Part shown: piece after piece, positions 47,480 to 59,349 of the stretch
Position numbering within the stretch: the stretch's first letter is position 1
Layout of the letters: each line of letters starts with the position of its first letter
NCBI GenBank assembly: GCA_014058105.1
Contig: JACGCM010002671.1
Coordinates: 1,116,001-1,180,000 of the forward strand
Length of the DNA: 64,000 nt
Reading direction: 5' to 3'
Origin: Kingdonia uniflora
Lineage: Eukaryota > Streptophyta > Magnoliopsida > Ranunculales > Circaeasteraceae
Program-made: the position numbers and the translations under genes
Notes under the pieces: generated by a model
Told to the model about the DNA's origin: nothing
The model's input: only the letters and a program-made list of their open reading frames with translations
The model's database searches: none

Positions 47480-48424
47480 ATAGGTAGAAAAGTATTGTGA
47501 TATGTAATATGTAATCTGCTTAGTGAATGAACTTGTATTCGTAGAGAATGTCGTGGAAGAACTTGATCTGAAGACCGAGTCTAAACCAAGCTTTGTCGCA
47601 GGTACTGAACCCTAGGTAGAGCAGTACCAGTAGAGCTAAGACGGCAAAGAAATCGAAATGAAAATTATTTCGTTCTTGTTAGATATGTTGCAGCAAGACT
47701 TATCATAGATGTTCATGATGTTGTTGAAAAGATGAGGTCGAGTATTGCTAAGATAGTTTTGAAGCTGAAGTTGAGCTCGCCCACAAGTACGATTTATTTG
47801 TATGTTGAAGGAAGCAAGTAGTAGCTTCTATGCCGACCTCGAGTACTTTAGTAGATATTTCAAGATTCAAACCTTCCAGGAACTGACATTTAAACAAGCT
47901 TTTTGTTGATAAGATTCCTTTTAAGATTTTTGCCAAAAGGTGTGTACCAAGATACCGTTGCTTTAATGGCGGCTCGAGCATCCCGCTGTGATAATTAAGA
48001 CGTGATAGGCACTGCTATAGTTAGACGCATTCTCCGGCGTAATGGAGTTAACCATGCTTCTTGTTTGACGATGATGGCTTGGAGGAGGGTCAGAAAGCAG
48101 AGATGGTTTACTGAAACTGTTCATCTTCTAAATAAAGAGCATTGCCTGACCCGTAAAAAAAAACTAAGATTTCTTTGCTTTCTTCTTCATGCTTGTAGTT
48201 CAGTGGTTTAATTAAGGCCGCAGTAACCTTGTAAGGTGCTCATTGCAGGTGATATGCTCTGCTGAGGGGATAGAGACTTGAGTGATTGTAAAGAATCTAG
48301 GACATCGGAGTGGAGCTTTTGACAATGTTTTCTCCTTCATTAGCGAAACCATTTGACAAGCTAGGGGAAGGTGGATATCTTCCATGTAACAGTATTTGCA
48401 GTGGCATCATTGCCTAAAACTGCA
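47480..48424. other. unassigned DNA inside element D
   Basis: No pol motif on either strand. Short ORFs at 47748-47981 (minus) and 48002-48211 (plus) have no recognised motif. They may be decayed exons of the OTU-like gene that follows. Confidence 0.35.
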
Positions 48425-48606
48425 TAATCTGAAGACGATGAAAAGATCAGGTGAATGGGGAGATCAAGTTACTCTACAAGCTGCTGCAGATCGGTTTGAA
48501 GCAAAATCTGTTTATTGACATCCTTCAGAGATACTTGCATTATAGAAATTGTTCCCAAAAGATAGAAGCCCTTCAAGAGAGGTTTGGCTGAGCTTTTTGG
48601 AGCGAG
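48425..48606 (+). pseudogene. OTU-domain cysteine protease (deubiquitinase) pseudogene fragment
   Basis: The plus strand reads LKTMKRSGEWGDQVTLQAAADRF and, after a one-base shift near 48508, ICLLTSFRDTCIIEIVPK. This matches the second half of plant OTU domains (pattern L..M..SGEWGDHVTLQAAAD.......ITSFKDTCYIEI.P). The catalytic Cys (upstream) and His (downstream) segments are not visible, and a stop follows at the end of the segment. It lies between repeats and the coiled-coil ORF of element D, so it is either captured or part of the host DNA that D invaded. Confidence 0.7.
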
Positions 48607-48713
48607 TAGGGCACCCAGAAAAAAAAACTTTGGCTTTTCAAGAATTTTGCTACCTTAATCTCAATTGACTGTGTCATATCTGTACACAACTCCTTCTACT
48701 TATAAAATTATAG

Positions 48714-49010
48714 TCACCAAGTTGTACCGCAGAATTGAGGTCTGGCAACAGCCGATGCCAGAACAAGACTCGCCTTCCTGAATACTTTTGTTTGTACCGC
48801 AGTATGAGGCACAACAGTCATTGAAATCAAGATTCCTAAAATTATCGACATAGTATTGCAGCCAATGTCATGGAACTTGTTTCTTGCATCCGAGAATGTG
48901 GATGGCATTCTAGGCAAATCCATTTTTATCTTGTTATTTGTCATCAAATCACCATAGTAAGGAACAGCTGCTTGGCTTGATATATGCATTTCTGCTTGTG
49001 AAATACACAT
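48714..49010 (-). other. unidentified exon-like ORF
   Basis: The minus-strand reading (QAEMHISSQAAVPYYGD, DLPRMPSTFSDARNKFHDIG, then a hydrophobic stretch MSIILGILISMTVVPHT) looks protein-like, with mixed composition and one possible membrane segment. I do not recognise it. It could be an exon fragment of a host gene. Confidence 0.3.
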
Positions 49011-49257
49011 AACCTAAAGATTAGTGGCACTGATAAATAGCATGTACAGTTCGTAAGAACTATTGCAGTCTGTGCTCATCGTAAACGGACTCTTTGGCTG
49101 TTGAAGGAAAAATCCCAAGCATAGTAGAAATCGTCCGTTTTATTGAATCCGCCCTTACAATTCCCTCTACGGAATAATCACCGCGAACTTGCAATAGTCA
49201 CCGTGCTTACAATTCCTTTTACGGAATAACACTTGAGCTCATGATATATCACAAATA

Positions 49258-49753
49258 TTGAAGAAAACCTTACACGAAATGCGCAGCGAATGTGCTGAAA
49301 ATAAGATTGCTGCTGAAGCCAAGATGGCTGAAGCATGCAATGTATCAGTGAATGCCCAAAATAAATTTACTGAGGCTAAGGTAAAGCTTAGCGGCACTGA
49401 ATCGTTGCAAGCAGAGGTTAGCCGATATAATCGTGCTGCAGAAAGAAAGCTACGAGAACTTGAGGAACGCGAAGATGAACTTAGAAGGCGTCTCATATCT
49501 TTCAAATCCGAATGTGATGCTAAAGAGAAGGAGATCAGCATCAAGAGGCAAACTTTATTTGACAGGCAGAATATTGTTCAACAAGGACAAGAAAGGCTGC
49601 TCGAAGGACAATGTGATACCTCCGCAAGTCGTAACAATCCTTGTATCACTGTCGACCCCTCAAAAATTGTGTTGGGAATGAAAGCTATAATTGTAGTTGA
49701 CTTATTTCCAATACTCGACCCTAACCCAAATTTCGAACTTCAGCCCGATTGGA
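49258..49753 (+). pseudogene. element D antisense coiled-coil ORF, C-terminal part
   Basis: On the plus strand, hence antisense to D. It reads KKTLHEMRSECAENK, KIAAEAKMAEACNVS, AERKLRELEEREDELRRRL, FKSECDAKEKEISIKR: long heptad-like coiled coil, then a Gln-rich stretch (QNIVQQGQERLLEGQCD). It resembles the coiled-coil tails of the antisense regions in A and B in style. It runs into the LTR of element C at 49754, so its true end is lost. A generic coiled-coil host gene fragment is the alternative. Confidence 0.5.
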
Positions 49754-50267
49754 TGTAAATGCCAGTTCTAAAACTCAAGCTTAGGTCTCAGCATTCGACC
49801 ATCACGCATTTACTCGACCTCGTCAACAAACACGTGGCGCATTTATGACACATTATGGAGCGGTTACAAGGAAGAAAAGTTACTCAAGCCGTTACTTAAC
49901 CATTATGAAGACTCATCAAAACCTGATATTGTAACGTTCCTCATCAATGTAACCAGCGGTCATATTATAAGACCTGTAAAAAAAGACCTGGAGATTATAA
50001 TCCAAAAGACGATGATCATCTACAAAACTCTTAGAGAAAGTCATCCCTACAAAAACTCAGATATTCAATCTCTTTCTCTTTGTAATAGCTAGCATCTATA
50101 TAAACACCATTCTTTCCAAAAATCCTCAGAAGAGGTCGTGGTTTTTAACCCATTCAAGGGTTTTCCACGCTAAATCTCGTGTTAGTTATTTTCAGTTCTT
50201 AGCTAACATTCTATATTTTAAGGGTGTAAGGCACTATCTTCGTCCAATACAAAAATAGGTTATTACA
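49754..50267 (+). repeat. 5' LTR of element C
   Basis: Begins tgtaaatgcc, ends ggttattaca, followed by a primer-binding site. Highly similar to D's LTR through U3 (tcgaccatca, actcgacctcgtcaaca) and to B's LTR in the last 150 bp. Confidence 0.82.
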
Positions 50268-50269
50268 TT

Positions 50270-50288
50270 TAGCGTCGTCTGTGGGAAT
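50270..50288 (+). other. primer-binding site of element C
   Basis: tagcgtcgtctgtgggaat, the same site as in B with substitutions, three bases after the LTR. Confidence 0.7.
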
Positions 50289-52129
50289 CAAAGCATTACA
50301 CTCAGCGTTTTCCGATCCAGTTGATATTCCATTCCTTTCTAAAGAATAGCACATCTAGACCAGAATTTACAAACTGATTCAAGTTCATCCTCGTGTCTCT
50401 CCGACGAAATCACGAGCGAACCGCGCTCAATTCGTTGCTCCAAGAAGCAAATCGACGCAAACTCAGAGTCGATCCCAGTCGAAAATAGTCGCAGAATCAC
50501 GTTATTTAATGCCAAACTCTGTTGTTTATCATTTTCTCAAAATACCGAGCCTAAGTCACGATCCTCTAGTGGGGCCGATGAAGAAACACGTAACAAACAG
50601 AAGTTACAGAACCTCTCTCTCTTTCTCTATCCGAGTCGAGCTGAATCGAGATGAAAATTCATTGAGCTGCAACTATGCGAATCACAACAATAGGAAATTA
50701 ATCATGAGCATCATCATCATCTTTCTCACTCTCTGATCACCATCATCAGCATCGTCAAGGCGGCTGTCCAAATCGTTTGATCGTCATCCTCTCTCTGATC
50801 AGTGTCAACTTGAATTCAACAATGAGGTCTCTCTCTCTCTCTTTTAATCAAGCTTGGAGGTTTAGAATCTCTGTAAAAAAAGCTCAAATTCGAGCTTGGG
50901 GGGCCAACTGACTACAATTGTATAACCAATTCGAACTCGAGCTATTCACAATTTAAGTTAACTTTCTTCGAGCTTGAACTACGATCTTCGAGCTTAAACT
51001 TCAATCGACCTCAACAAATAGCACGATCGATTTGAACCGATGTTCAAACTATGGATGATTATGTTAAAGAGATCTGTGACTTATCTCATCTACTTCAAGA
51101 ACAACATTTGTTGTTTCAAGTTACTGCTAGAATCCGCAAATCAAATCAGTGGGTTTTAATCACAGGGGAATTCCAGGTCGAATTGTCTATACATTAAACA
51201 GTTCGTAAAGCTAGTTCCAATTATATCAACATCAACAGTTCGTTAAGATCCAATTTATAGGTCGAATTATCTTCAGCAGAACTACAGTTCGTGAAAATCC
51301 AATCCCAAAGTTACAGGTCAAACCATCTTCAGAATAACAACAGTTCGTGAAGCCACAATGAACTTTACAGGTTGAATTGAATCGACAATCAACAGTTTGT
51401 GAAGCCCCAATGAGATTACAACTGAATTCAATCTCATCAGCGTTGGTTGCACCTTGCTCGATATTGTGCTCAGCCTTGAAAAAGATGGAACTAGCTATCG
51501 CCATCGTGTTTGTTTCTTTGCTCATACACCTGATTAGTTGTGTTTTGTTTTTGGTAACTAGCCTTCGCGATCTCATCAAACTTCGCATTGTTTGTGTTCG
51601 AATGATGTCTGTTCGAATCTGCCATGGTGCTCCTTTGTTAATCAAGTGCCCACAAATAGCAACTTGTAAACAACATTTCTTTTACTTTCATGGAGCTTAG
51701 GGTACCGAAAATGGAAGTTAGAACTTGAAAGTTAAAACCAGTCACAAACTCAAACGGTGGTCTCAATATCTTCACAAGATTGCTCATACTCAACGATAAT
51801 TTCACAATGCCAATGAGCCATTAGAACTTTGTTTTGGTATCCCATGCCAATGACAAGCAGATACCAATGGCCAACAACTACTTTATCTCACTCGGAGGAA
51901 CATCTCACTCGGCTACTTCATCTGCCACAACTACTATGCCAAGTTCACAGCAACAGCAACAGAATCAACAGCAACTAATATGAATTTTGGGCCAAGCAAA
52001 AGATGCAGAACTCCACAGGCTTGCTGCAAGTTAGTCTCCATACGAATCAAGTCCGATGATTATATGGTTGTCCTTACCAAAACTCAATATCTATAGAGCT
52101 AAGACATTATTTCGCACTCCAGAGCTACT

Positions 52130-52800
52130 CGATTCCTCCAACATACAAACCCCAAGTATTGGATTCAATCGACTTAACGCATACTCGGGGCAAGCCCGAC
52201 TTCAGATTTAGACACAAAGCTCGACCAGTACATTCAATCATACTTGGGGCGAGCCCGACTTCAGAATCAGACTCAATGCACGACCTCATCTTTTCAAACA
52301 ACATCAAACCACATTATAAAAGCGCTCGAGGTTGAGGTACTCAAGGGGATTACAACTTATTCAGGCTTATACCCGGGACGAGCCCGATGTCATCTTCAGA
52401 CACAATGTTCAAACTCAACTTTAAGACTCGTGATCAAACAACTTAACTCATATTCGGGGTGAGACTGGCCTAAAAACTTTAACAAACTGAATTATTAAGG
52501 CACTCGAGGTCGAGGCACTCGAGGTCGAGGCACTCGAGGTCGAGGTACTCGAGGCGATTACAACTTATTATCGAGCTCGTTATTCAAGCTCATACTCGGG
52601 GCGAGCCCGATCTCATATTCAGAATCAATGATTAAACTTATCAAACCACATTATGAAGGTGCTCGAGGTCAAGGTACTCGAGGCGATTACAACTTATTCA
52701 AGCTTATACTCGGAATGAAGCCGACCTCAGCTTCAGATGCAAACGTTCAACCTCAACTTCAGGCTCAAGATCAATCAACTTAACTCATACTCGGGGAGAG
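52130..52800 (+). repeat. compound repeats of element C
   Basis: The phrase 'catactcgggg(c)gagcccga' recurs five or more times at 100-180 bp spacing, and a perfect 15-bp unit (cactcgaggtcgagg) is repeated three times at 52501-52545. Confidence 0.8.
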
Positions 52801-52861
52801 CTTGACCAAAATCTTACAGCTCGGTTATTGGATCGTCCAATCCGACCAAACATAACACATG

Positions 52862-52866
52862 CTATA
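52862..52866 (+). repeat. left target-site duplication of element B
   Basis: ctata, repeated at 63593-63597 directly after the 3' LTR. Confidence 0.85.
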
Positions 52867-53659
52867 TGTAAGGGCTTATTTTTAATCCTCGTACTGAGTC
52901 CGATATTCGAACTCACATAGCTCGAGTAACCTCACTGATAACCAACCAAGGACTGAGATCAAGCAGATTGCAATACAGACTTCCTCATCTACAGTTTGGG
53001 AATATTGAAGCATCCAGTAACATCGCACTGCATAATATACTCAGATGTCCATCAACAGTTCGTATACATACGAACATCGTTAGAGATTGTATCTTTATCA
53101 ACAGTCTAAATTTATGGCTAACTCAGATATCCATCAGCAGTTCGTTTACATACGAACATCGTTAGAGATCGTATCTTTACCAACAGTTCAAAGTTATAGC
53201 TAAGGTCATCAAGAGATCCGTTACAAGATCAACAATTATCAGATAGAAAGACGTTACAAAAAGACCTCATAAAAGACTCATCAAACCTGATATTTGTAAC
53301 GTTCCTCAATAAAGCAATAACGGTCATGTTATAAGACCTATAAATAGAACCAGAGAGTTAGAGATTTGGGGAAGTTGCTAAAAAAACATATTTGAGAGGG
53401 GCTACTCTGAGATCTGCTAAGAGACATTTTCTCTCTCACTCTCCCTCTCTCTCTCTCTTTCTCTCTCTCTCTTTGTAATAGCTAGTAATCTATAAACATC
53501 TCTCTCTTTCTAAATCCTCAGGAGAGGTCATGGTTTTTAACCCATTCAAGGGTTTTCCAAGCTAAATCCCGTGTTAGTTACTTTCAGTTCTTAACTAATA
53601 TTCCAAATTTCAAGGGTGTAAGGCACTATCTTCATCCAATACAAAAATAGGCTATTACA
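52867..53659 (+). repeat. 5' LTR of element B
   Basis: TG...CA ends. U3 holds an 82-bp duplication, each unit with a TTCG palindrome (53058-53075, 53140-53157). A CT microsatellite lies at about 53430-53475, then the conserved hairpin at 53539-53554. Confidence 0.92.
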
Positions 53660-53661
53660 TT

Positions 53662-53680
53662 TGGCGCCGTCTGTGGGAAC
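53662..53680 (+). other. primer-binding site of element B
   Basis: tggcgccgtctgtgggaac, two bases after the LTR. It starts with TGG, as expected for pairing with a tRNA CCA end. I do not assign the tRNA. Confidence 0.85.
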
Positions 53681-53735
53681 CGAAGTATACACTCAGCGTT
53701 CTCCGATCCAGTTTTTCATATTCATTTTTTAAAGG

Positions 53736-55460
53736 ATGGCAAATCTAGACGCCAACATCCTGCCTGACACTGCTGAGGGAGTGACGAACTTACGAAATAC
53801 TATGCAAGCAGAAATCAAGCGACGAATACAACTTGAGAAGCAGCTCGCCAGCATGCAGAGCATGATCAGAGCACTTCAAGATCAATTAACAGCATATCCG
53901 AGACCATAGAACGCTCTTCCTACAACCTCGAGGATATCAGTCCATGATCGCTTGGGAAATCGAGGCAAAAATCTAGCACTTCCTCAAATTCAACAAGAAC
54001 CAATTCTACCTCGGAGTCATGTCAATCCACCATTACCCACTAGAGTGATAATAGATCTATAATAATAAGAGGAACAAAATAGAGAAAAACATTGAGTTTC
54101 AATCTATGACCGCATGGAAGAAGCAACAGGATAGCATAATCTACTAGGAGGATAAGCAACAAGACGAGCTATCACGTCTCGGCAACATCCCACTCCAAAA
54201 TAGGTGGACAAACGTATCAAGGAGCTGTTAGAAGCTTAAATACTCACTGGAAAAAATAGTTATACTAAATTACTGAAGAGCCCGCTCGCACAAGAGTTGC
54301 TGGACGAGGAAGTACCTACGAGCTTTCATACTCCGAAGATTTATAAATACAAGGGGAGAGATCCTATGGAGCATGTCCAAGAATTTCAGGATTCTTTGGG
54401 GCTGCATTCGACATCCAACCACATTCCCTGCCGTCTCTTCCTGACCAGTTTAAAAGGTAAGCCTCTTCGATGGTTTCACACACTCAATGAAGGATATATC
54501 TTCACTTTCGAACAACTTCGCGAACTGTTTGTCAAAAACTATTTGCAGAATAAAGACAAGGAAGAGAGTCTTTACTCTTTGTTCAGCCTCAAGCAGGCAC
54601 CAGATGAAAAATTGGAGACATTTACCAGGGAATTTTTAGGATTAGCTCAAAAAATTGACAACCTCGATAAGAAAATCACAATGTCCACTTTCACCAATGC
54701 TCTACTCGTGGATGGACGAGTCAAGGAACACCCGGTTCTTAGCAAGCCACTGACATTGGAAGATATGATTGAGAAGGTCAACAACTTTATCGACCTCGAG
54801 CGACTGACAACTGAGAAACCAAAACCTCAACGCATCACTCTATCTACCAAAGATCATCCCAAAGAATGTGCTCACAACAGCAGTAAAGACTATGGAGGTG
54901 AAAAGAAGCACCTCAAGACCTATGACAATCGAGTACGCCAAGGACGAAAGAAGCCAATTCCATGCATACCACAGTTAACGACTACTCTTGCAGACTTATA
55001 CCCGCTGCTGCAAAAGGATGAATTCTTCATAAATGCCAATACTCTTCTGCCCATACCAGGAAAGCCATGCTACATTCACTACCAGATTCAACATCATGAC
55101 ACAGAGCAGTGTTTCACACTGAAATTTCTTCTTCAAAACATATTTGCACAAGGTCGAATGCTTGAGAATATTGTTGACGTTGAAAGTTACAAAGATGGAA
55201 GTTACAAGACTGATACCACGATTGTCCAAGTTGACAAAAAAAATGAAGAAAAATACATATACATCATCGAGACTCAGACAGTCTACAGCTCCAACAGATC
55301 CAAATATAGGTGCGTTGAACAATGTCATTATCTGACGATGGTAGACAAAGAAGCTCGCTTGTTTCCAGAATCCAGCAATCGACGATCTGGGATTTCTTTT
55401 GAAGACTGCGACATTCGTCACGTCAACTTTCCACACCATGATGCTCTCGTCATCATGTAA
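53736..55460 (+). pseudogene. element B gag
   Basis: Capsid/nucleocapsid precursor. ATG 53736 (MANLDANILPDTAEG) is in frame with the long open part 54297-55460. Stops interrupt 53905-54245. The Retrotrans_gag domain is clear: YKGRDPMEHVQEFQDSLGL, CRLFLTSLKGKPLRWFHTLN, FTFEQLRELFVKNY, SLYSLFSLKQAPDEKLETF. The nucleocapsid-like site CYIHYQIQHHDTEQCFTLK (C, H, H, C spacing as in Tat gags) follows near 55068. The pol frame lies at a different register from gag. Confidence 0.85.
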
Positions 55461-55462
55461 AG

Positions 55463-58400
55463 ATGAAAAGCATAGTTCTACATACAATGATGGTAAATAC
55501 CGACAGCAGTATCGAACTATTATTCCAGAGCATAATCGACCAAATGGGTTTAGCAGACAAGGTCGAACCGAGTGACATCAATGTCCCTAGATTTAACGGC
55601 TCTAAAGAGGAGCGCGTGGGAAAAATCACACTTCCCATCACAGTCGGGCCAGTCACACGTGACGTAGCTTTTTACGTCATCAATGCCAAATTCCGTTAAC
55701 TGGGCATCATAGAACGACCATGGTTGCATAACATGAAGGTTATTCCCTCCACATATCATCAGGCGTTACGATTCAATTGGAAAAGAGGGATCTACAAAAT
55801 CAAAGGCAACCAGAAATTGGCTCAAGCTTGCGATAACACTATCTCCATCGAAACTGAACCAGCCACAATAACCACAGCATAGCAATTATAGCAGTCAATT
55901 CCAGCAGAACCTCAGTTGCCAAGCGTTGAACCAACAGAGTACATCGAGATCAGTAGCACTCAAAGAGGAACTCACATTGAAACTCTCTTGAGCACAGAGA
56001 AATGCTTAAATCTCATACAATTCCTCACGAAGAACAGTGACATCTTTGCATGGACGTTTCACGAAATGTCAGGGATTGATCCTGCTATAGCATGCCACAG
56101 GCTAGAGTTGAAAGATAAAGCAGAGCCGGTTAAACAAAAACAACAGAATCTAGCACCAAAATTGCGAGACGAAGTGAATAAAGAGATCGATAAATTGATT
56201 GAGGTCAGTTTTATTCGTAAAGCTATCTACCCAGACTGGATTTCAAACATCATCACAGTCCCAAAGAAGAATGGCAAGATCAGAGTCTGCGCTGATTTTA
56301 CAGATTTCAATCGATATACTCCGATAGACAGCTTTCCGCTACTAATCATCAACCATCTGCTCGATTCTACAGCAGGGCACGAACTTCTCTTTATGATGGA
56401 TATTGCATCTGGATACAATCAGATACCACTTTTTCCAGATGATCAAGACAAGACTGCGTTCATCACTGAACAAGGTCTATATTGTTACAAAATCATGCCT
56501 TTCGGCCTGAAAAATGCCAGCGCTACCTATCAGCGATTGATGACACAAATGTTCAAAGATCATCTCAGTAAAATAATGGAGGTCTACATTGATGACATGC
56601 TCTGCAAAAGTCTCAAGAAAGAAGACCATCTTACTTATTTGCAAATAACTTTCGAGATTTTGTGATCTTAGAAGATGCGTTTGAATCCCGATAAATGTCA
56701 GTTCGGAGTACAATCCAAAAAATTTCTAGGGCATCTAATCAGCAAAAGAGGGATTGAAGCTGATCCATCACGCATACGAGCTCTCTTGGCAATGCCATCA
56801 CCAAAGACAAAGAAGGACGTTCAGAAGCTAGCAGGGAAGATTGCAGCACTAAACAGATTTGTATCCAAGTCTTCAGACAGGTGTCGACCTTTATTCGATC
56901 TGTTGAAACAGGGTACATCATGAGGAAAATCAAAGAAAGATCTAAAGATCGAATGGACAGACAAATGTAAAACGGCATTCCTCGAACTCAAAAGTTATTT
57001 GGGTAAGCCACCAGTTATGAGTACACCAACAGATGGAGAAAAACTTATAGTATACCTAGAGGTCACAGATACATCTCTCAGCTCCGTTCTTCTCTGAATC
57101 GAAGAAAATACTGAGAAACCAGTCTATTTTATTAGCAATACTCAGACTCCCGCTGAAGCGAGATACACCAAGATCGAGAAGCTTCTTCTAGCTCCCGTCT
57201 ATACATCATAAAAATTAAAGTAGTATTTCCAAGCTCATACTATTCGTGTCTTGATGAACTATCCACTTCGCGAATTCTTATCCAAGAGCAAAAAAGCTCG
57301 ACGTATTTAACAATGGTCTGTAACACTCAGGGAACACGATATACATTTTGAGCCACGTCATTCCAAAAAAGGCCAAGCAGTAGCAGGTTTTCTAGCAGAC
57401 TTTCCAGTAGACGATCCAGATTGGGAAGAAAAATTTATTGATCAAAAAGAAGAACCACTTGAAGATCAATCTGAAGATAAGTCAGATTGGGTAACAAAGA
57501 AAGGTAGGCGACTTTTGACTGATGGCTCCGTCGGTCTAGCCGAATCAGGGATTGGAATTGTTCTTATTACTCCTTCCAATGATCGACACAAAAAATCCAT
57601 TCACCTCAATTTTGAAGTAACTAATAATAAAGCAGAAAATGAGGCTTTAATTCATGGCTTGGACATGGCACTCACACTGAGTATAACCGAACTATCTTTC
57701 TACGCAAATTCATTGCTAATCAACAACCATTACACAAGTATCTATCAAACCAATGGGAGATTGGTCGACTATACTGCTGCAGTGGTCGAATGAATGAATA
57801 AATTCCAGGCAATTTCTATAGAGTATTTTACAGGGGGAGAAAATAGACATTCAGATGCACTCGTTTACCTTACCGGTGTCCTCGAATCAAAAGCTCGTTG
57901 CCTAAAAATTGACATCATTTCTAACCCCAGCATTAACACCATCGTGTCCAACACCATTAATACTGGGGGCAACGAAGAGATCGAAGATGATTGGAGAAAG
58001 CCTTTCATTGCATACATCGGACCTCAAAATAAATTTGACTGTCCACTTCCAGAGGATCCTGCAGAACGTTGGAGATTAATTGATAATCCTCAAAGATACA
58101 TTATTCAGGACAATCTCTTATACAAAATTTCAGTTACTGGTCCAAACCTCCTTTGTTTATCTGACAAAGAAGCACAACAATTCTTGCACGATCTACACGA
58201 AGGCACGTGCGGATCCCATGCAGTAGAACGATCTCTTGCAAATAAAGCTTTAACCCAAGGAATGTTTTGGCCCAAGATGAAAGCACAGGCAATCGAATAT
58301 GCTCATAAGTGTGATGTTTGTCAATGGCATAGACCTAAAATACGAGCTCCAGTACTCGAACTGCACTGAAGCCAAGTCACCTGGCCATTCAGGCGATGGG

Positions 58401-59239
58401 CTCTCGATCTCGTAGGAGAGTTTCCTACAGCACCAGGAAAACGTAAACATTTATTGGTCACTACAGATTACTTCACTAAATGGGTAGAAGCAATCCCGTT
58501 GTGCCGAACTCGAGAAGAAGAAGTCATCAGATTTATCTCAGAAAACATTATTATGCGATTCGGCAGACCACACCTCATCAGAATTGATAATGGACCATAG
58601 TTCGCTGGCTCCAATATCGTCGCATTCCCCAATGAGTACAACATCATTCATTCCCCATCCAATCCTTATTATCCACAAGGAAACGGACAAGCTGAGATTA
58701 CTAATCAAACTATTGTGGATGGCATCAAGAAGTGTTTAGACGACAAAAAGGGGAACTGGGTGAACGAGTTACCACACGTACTTTGGACCTACCGAACAAC
58801 TCCCAAAATAGCAATAGGCTGTACTCTGTTCTTACTGGCCTACGAGACTGAAGCCATTATTCCCACTTAATATCATCATCCAATACGTGATCACGAGATG
58901 ACAGATGAAGGAAATGAATTTCAGATCGCATGCAATCTGAATTTGATTGAAGAAACACGTGACAGAGCCATTGTTAATCTGGGAAGATATCATCTTGCTT
59001 TATCCTGATCCTATAACAAACGCGTTCAACACAGAGAATTCAAAGTTAAAGACCTCGTTCTCAGAGAAATCTCACAACATCGCAAAACACCTAATACGGG
59101 AAAGTTAGTAGACAATTGGGAATGTCCTTTTATCGTAACTGGCACAAGTGGTTTAGGATCCTACGATCTCAGTACATATGAATGTGTTCCTATACCTAAT
59201 CCGTGGAGTACCCATCGATTGAAGTTGTATCGAAGATAA
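55463..59239 (+). pseudogene. element B pol: protease, RT, RNase H, second RNase H, integrase
   Basis: One frame throughout. Protease near 55490: MVNTDSSIELLF, where the family has VDTGSS, so the catalytic Asp is Asn and Gly is Asp. RT (about 56200-56660): IRVCADFTDFN, FMMDIASGYNQIPL, MPFGLKNASATYQRL, YIDDMLCKS. The connection and RNase H (56675-57350) contain stops. The second RNase H (57515-57870) has LTDGSVG, NNKAENEAL, FYANSLL (catalytic Asp now Asn) and HSDALVYL. Integrase: HHCC finger (HEGTCGSH ... CDVCQWH, about 58190-58325), ALDLVGEFP, RIDNGP, NGQAEITNQ (DDE), and a C-terminal part ending RLKLYRR, TAA 59237. About ten in-frame stops, many CAA/CAG/CGA/TGG type changes. Confidence 0.9.
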
Positions 59240-59349
59240 ACATGTTGTAATATCCCATATTATTCAATAAAGTACTTTTTCATCATCATCTCGCAAGTCT
59301 ACTCAATTCAAGCATTTCTACCTATCTCCGTCTATACCAAAGAATCACT

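Larger units (their letters stand above)
46327..49753 (-). mobile_element. element D: truncated Tat-type element in reverse orientation
   Basis: Its LTR (46327-46786) is the reverse complement of the LTR type seen in C, and the adjoining inner sequence 'ctcagccaatag' is the reverse of the segment just before B's 3' LTR. A 48-bp tandem array, a relic of a host OTU gene and a plus-strand coiled-coil ORF follow. The right side is cut by element C at 49754. No gag or pol was recognised. Confidence 0.6.
50289..52866 (+). other. non-coding internal region of element C
   Basis: Contains no RT, protease or gag motif. An imperfect array of about 50-bp units carrying 'aacagttcgt' runs from 51195 to 51410. 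ORFs at 50509-50736 (plus) and 51232-51645 (minus) have no recognised motif, and the latter is mostly repeat. Confidence 0.5.

Noticed and set aside
51232..51645. 137-codon minus-strand ORF in element C
   Set aside because: Much of it covers the 50-bp repeat array and it shows no known motif.
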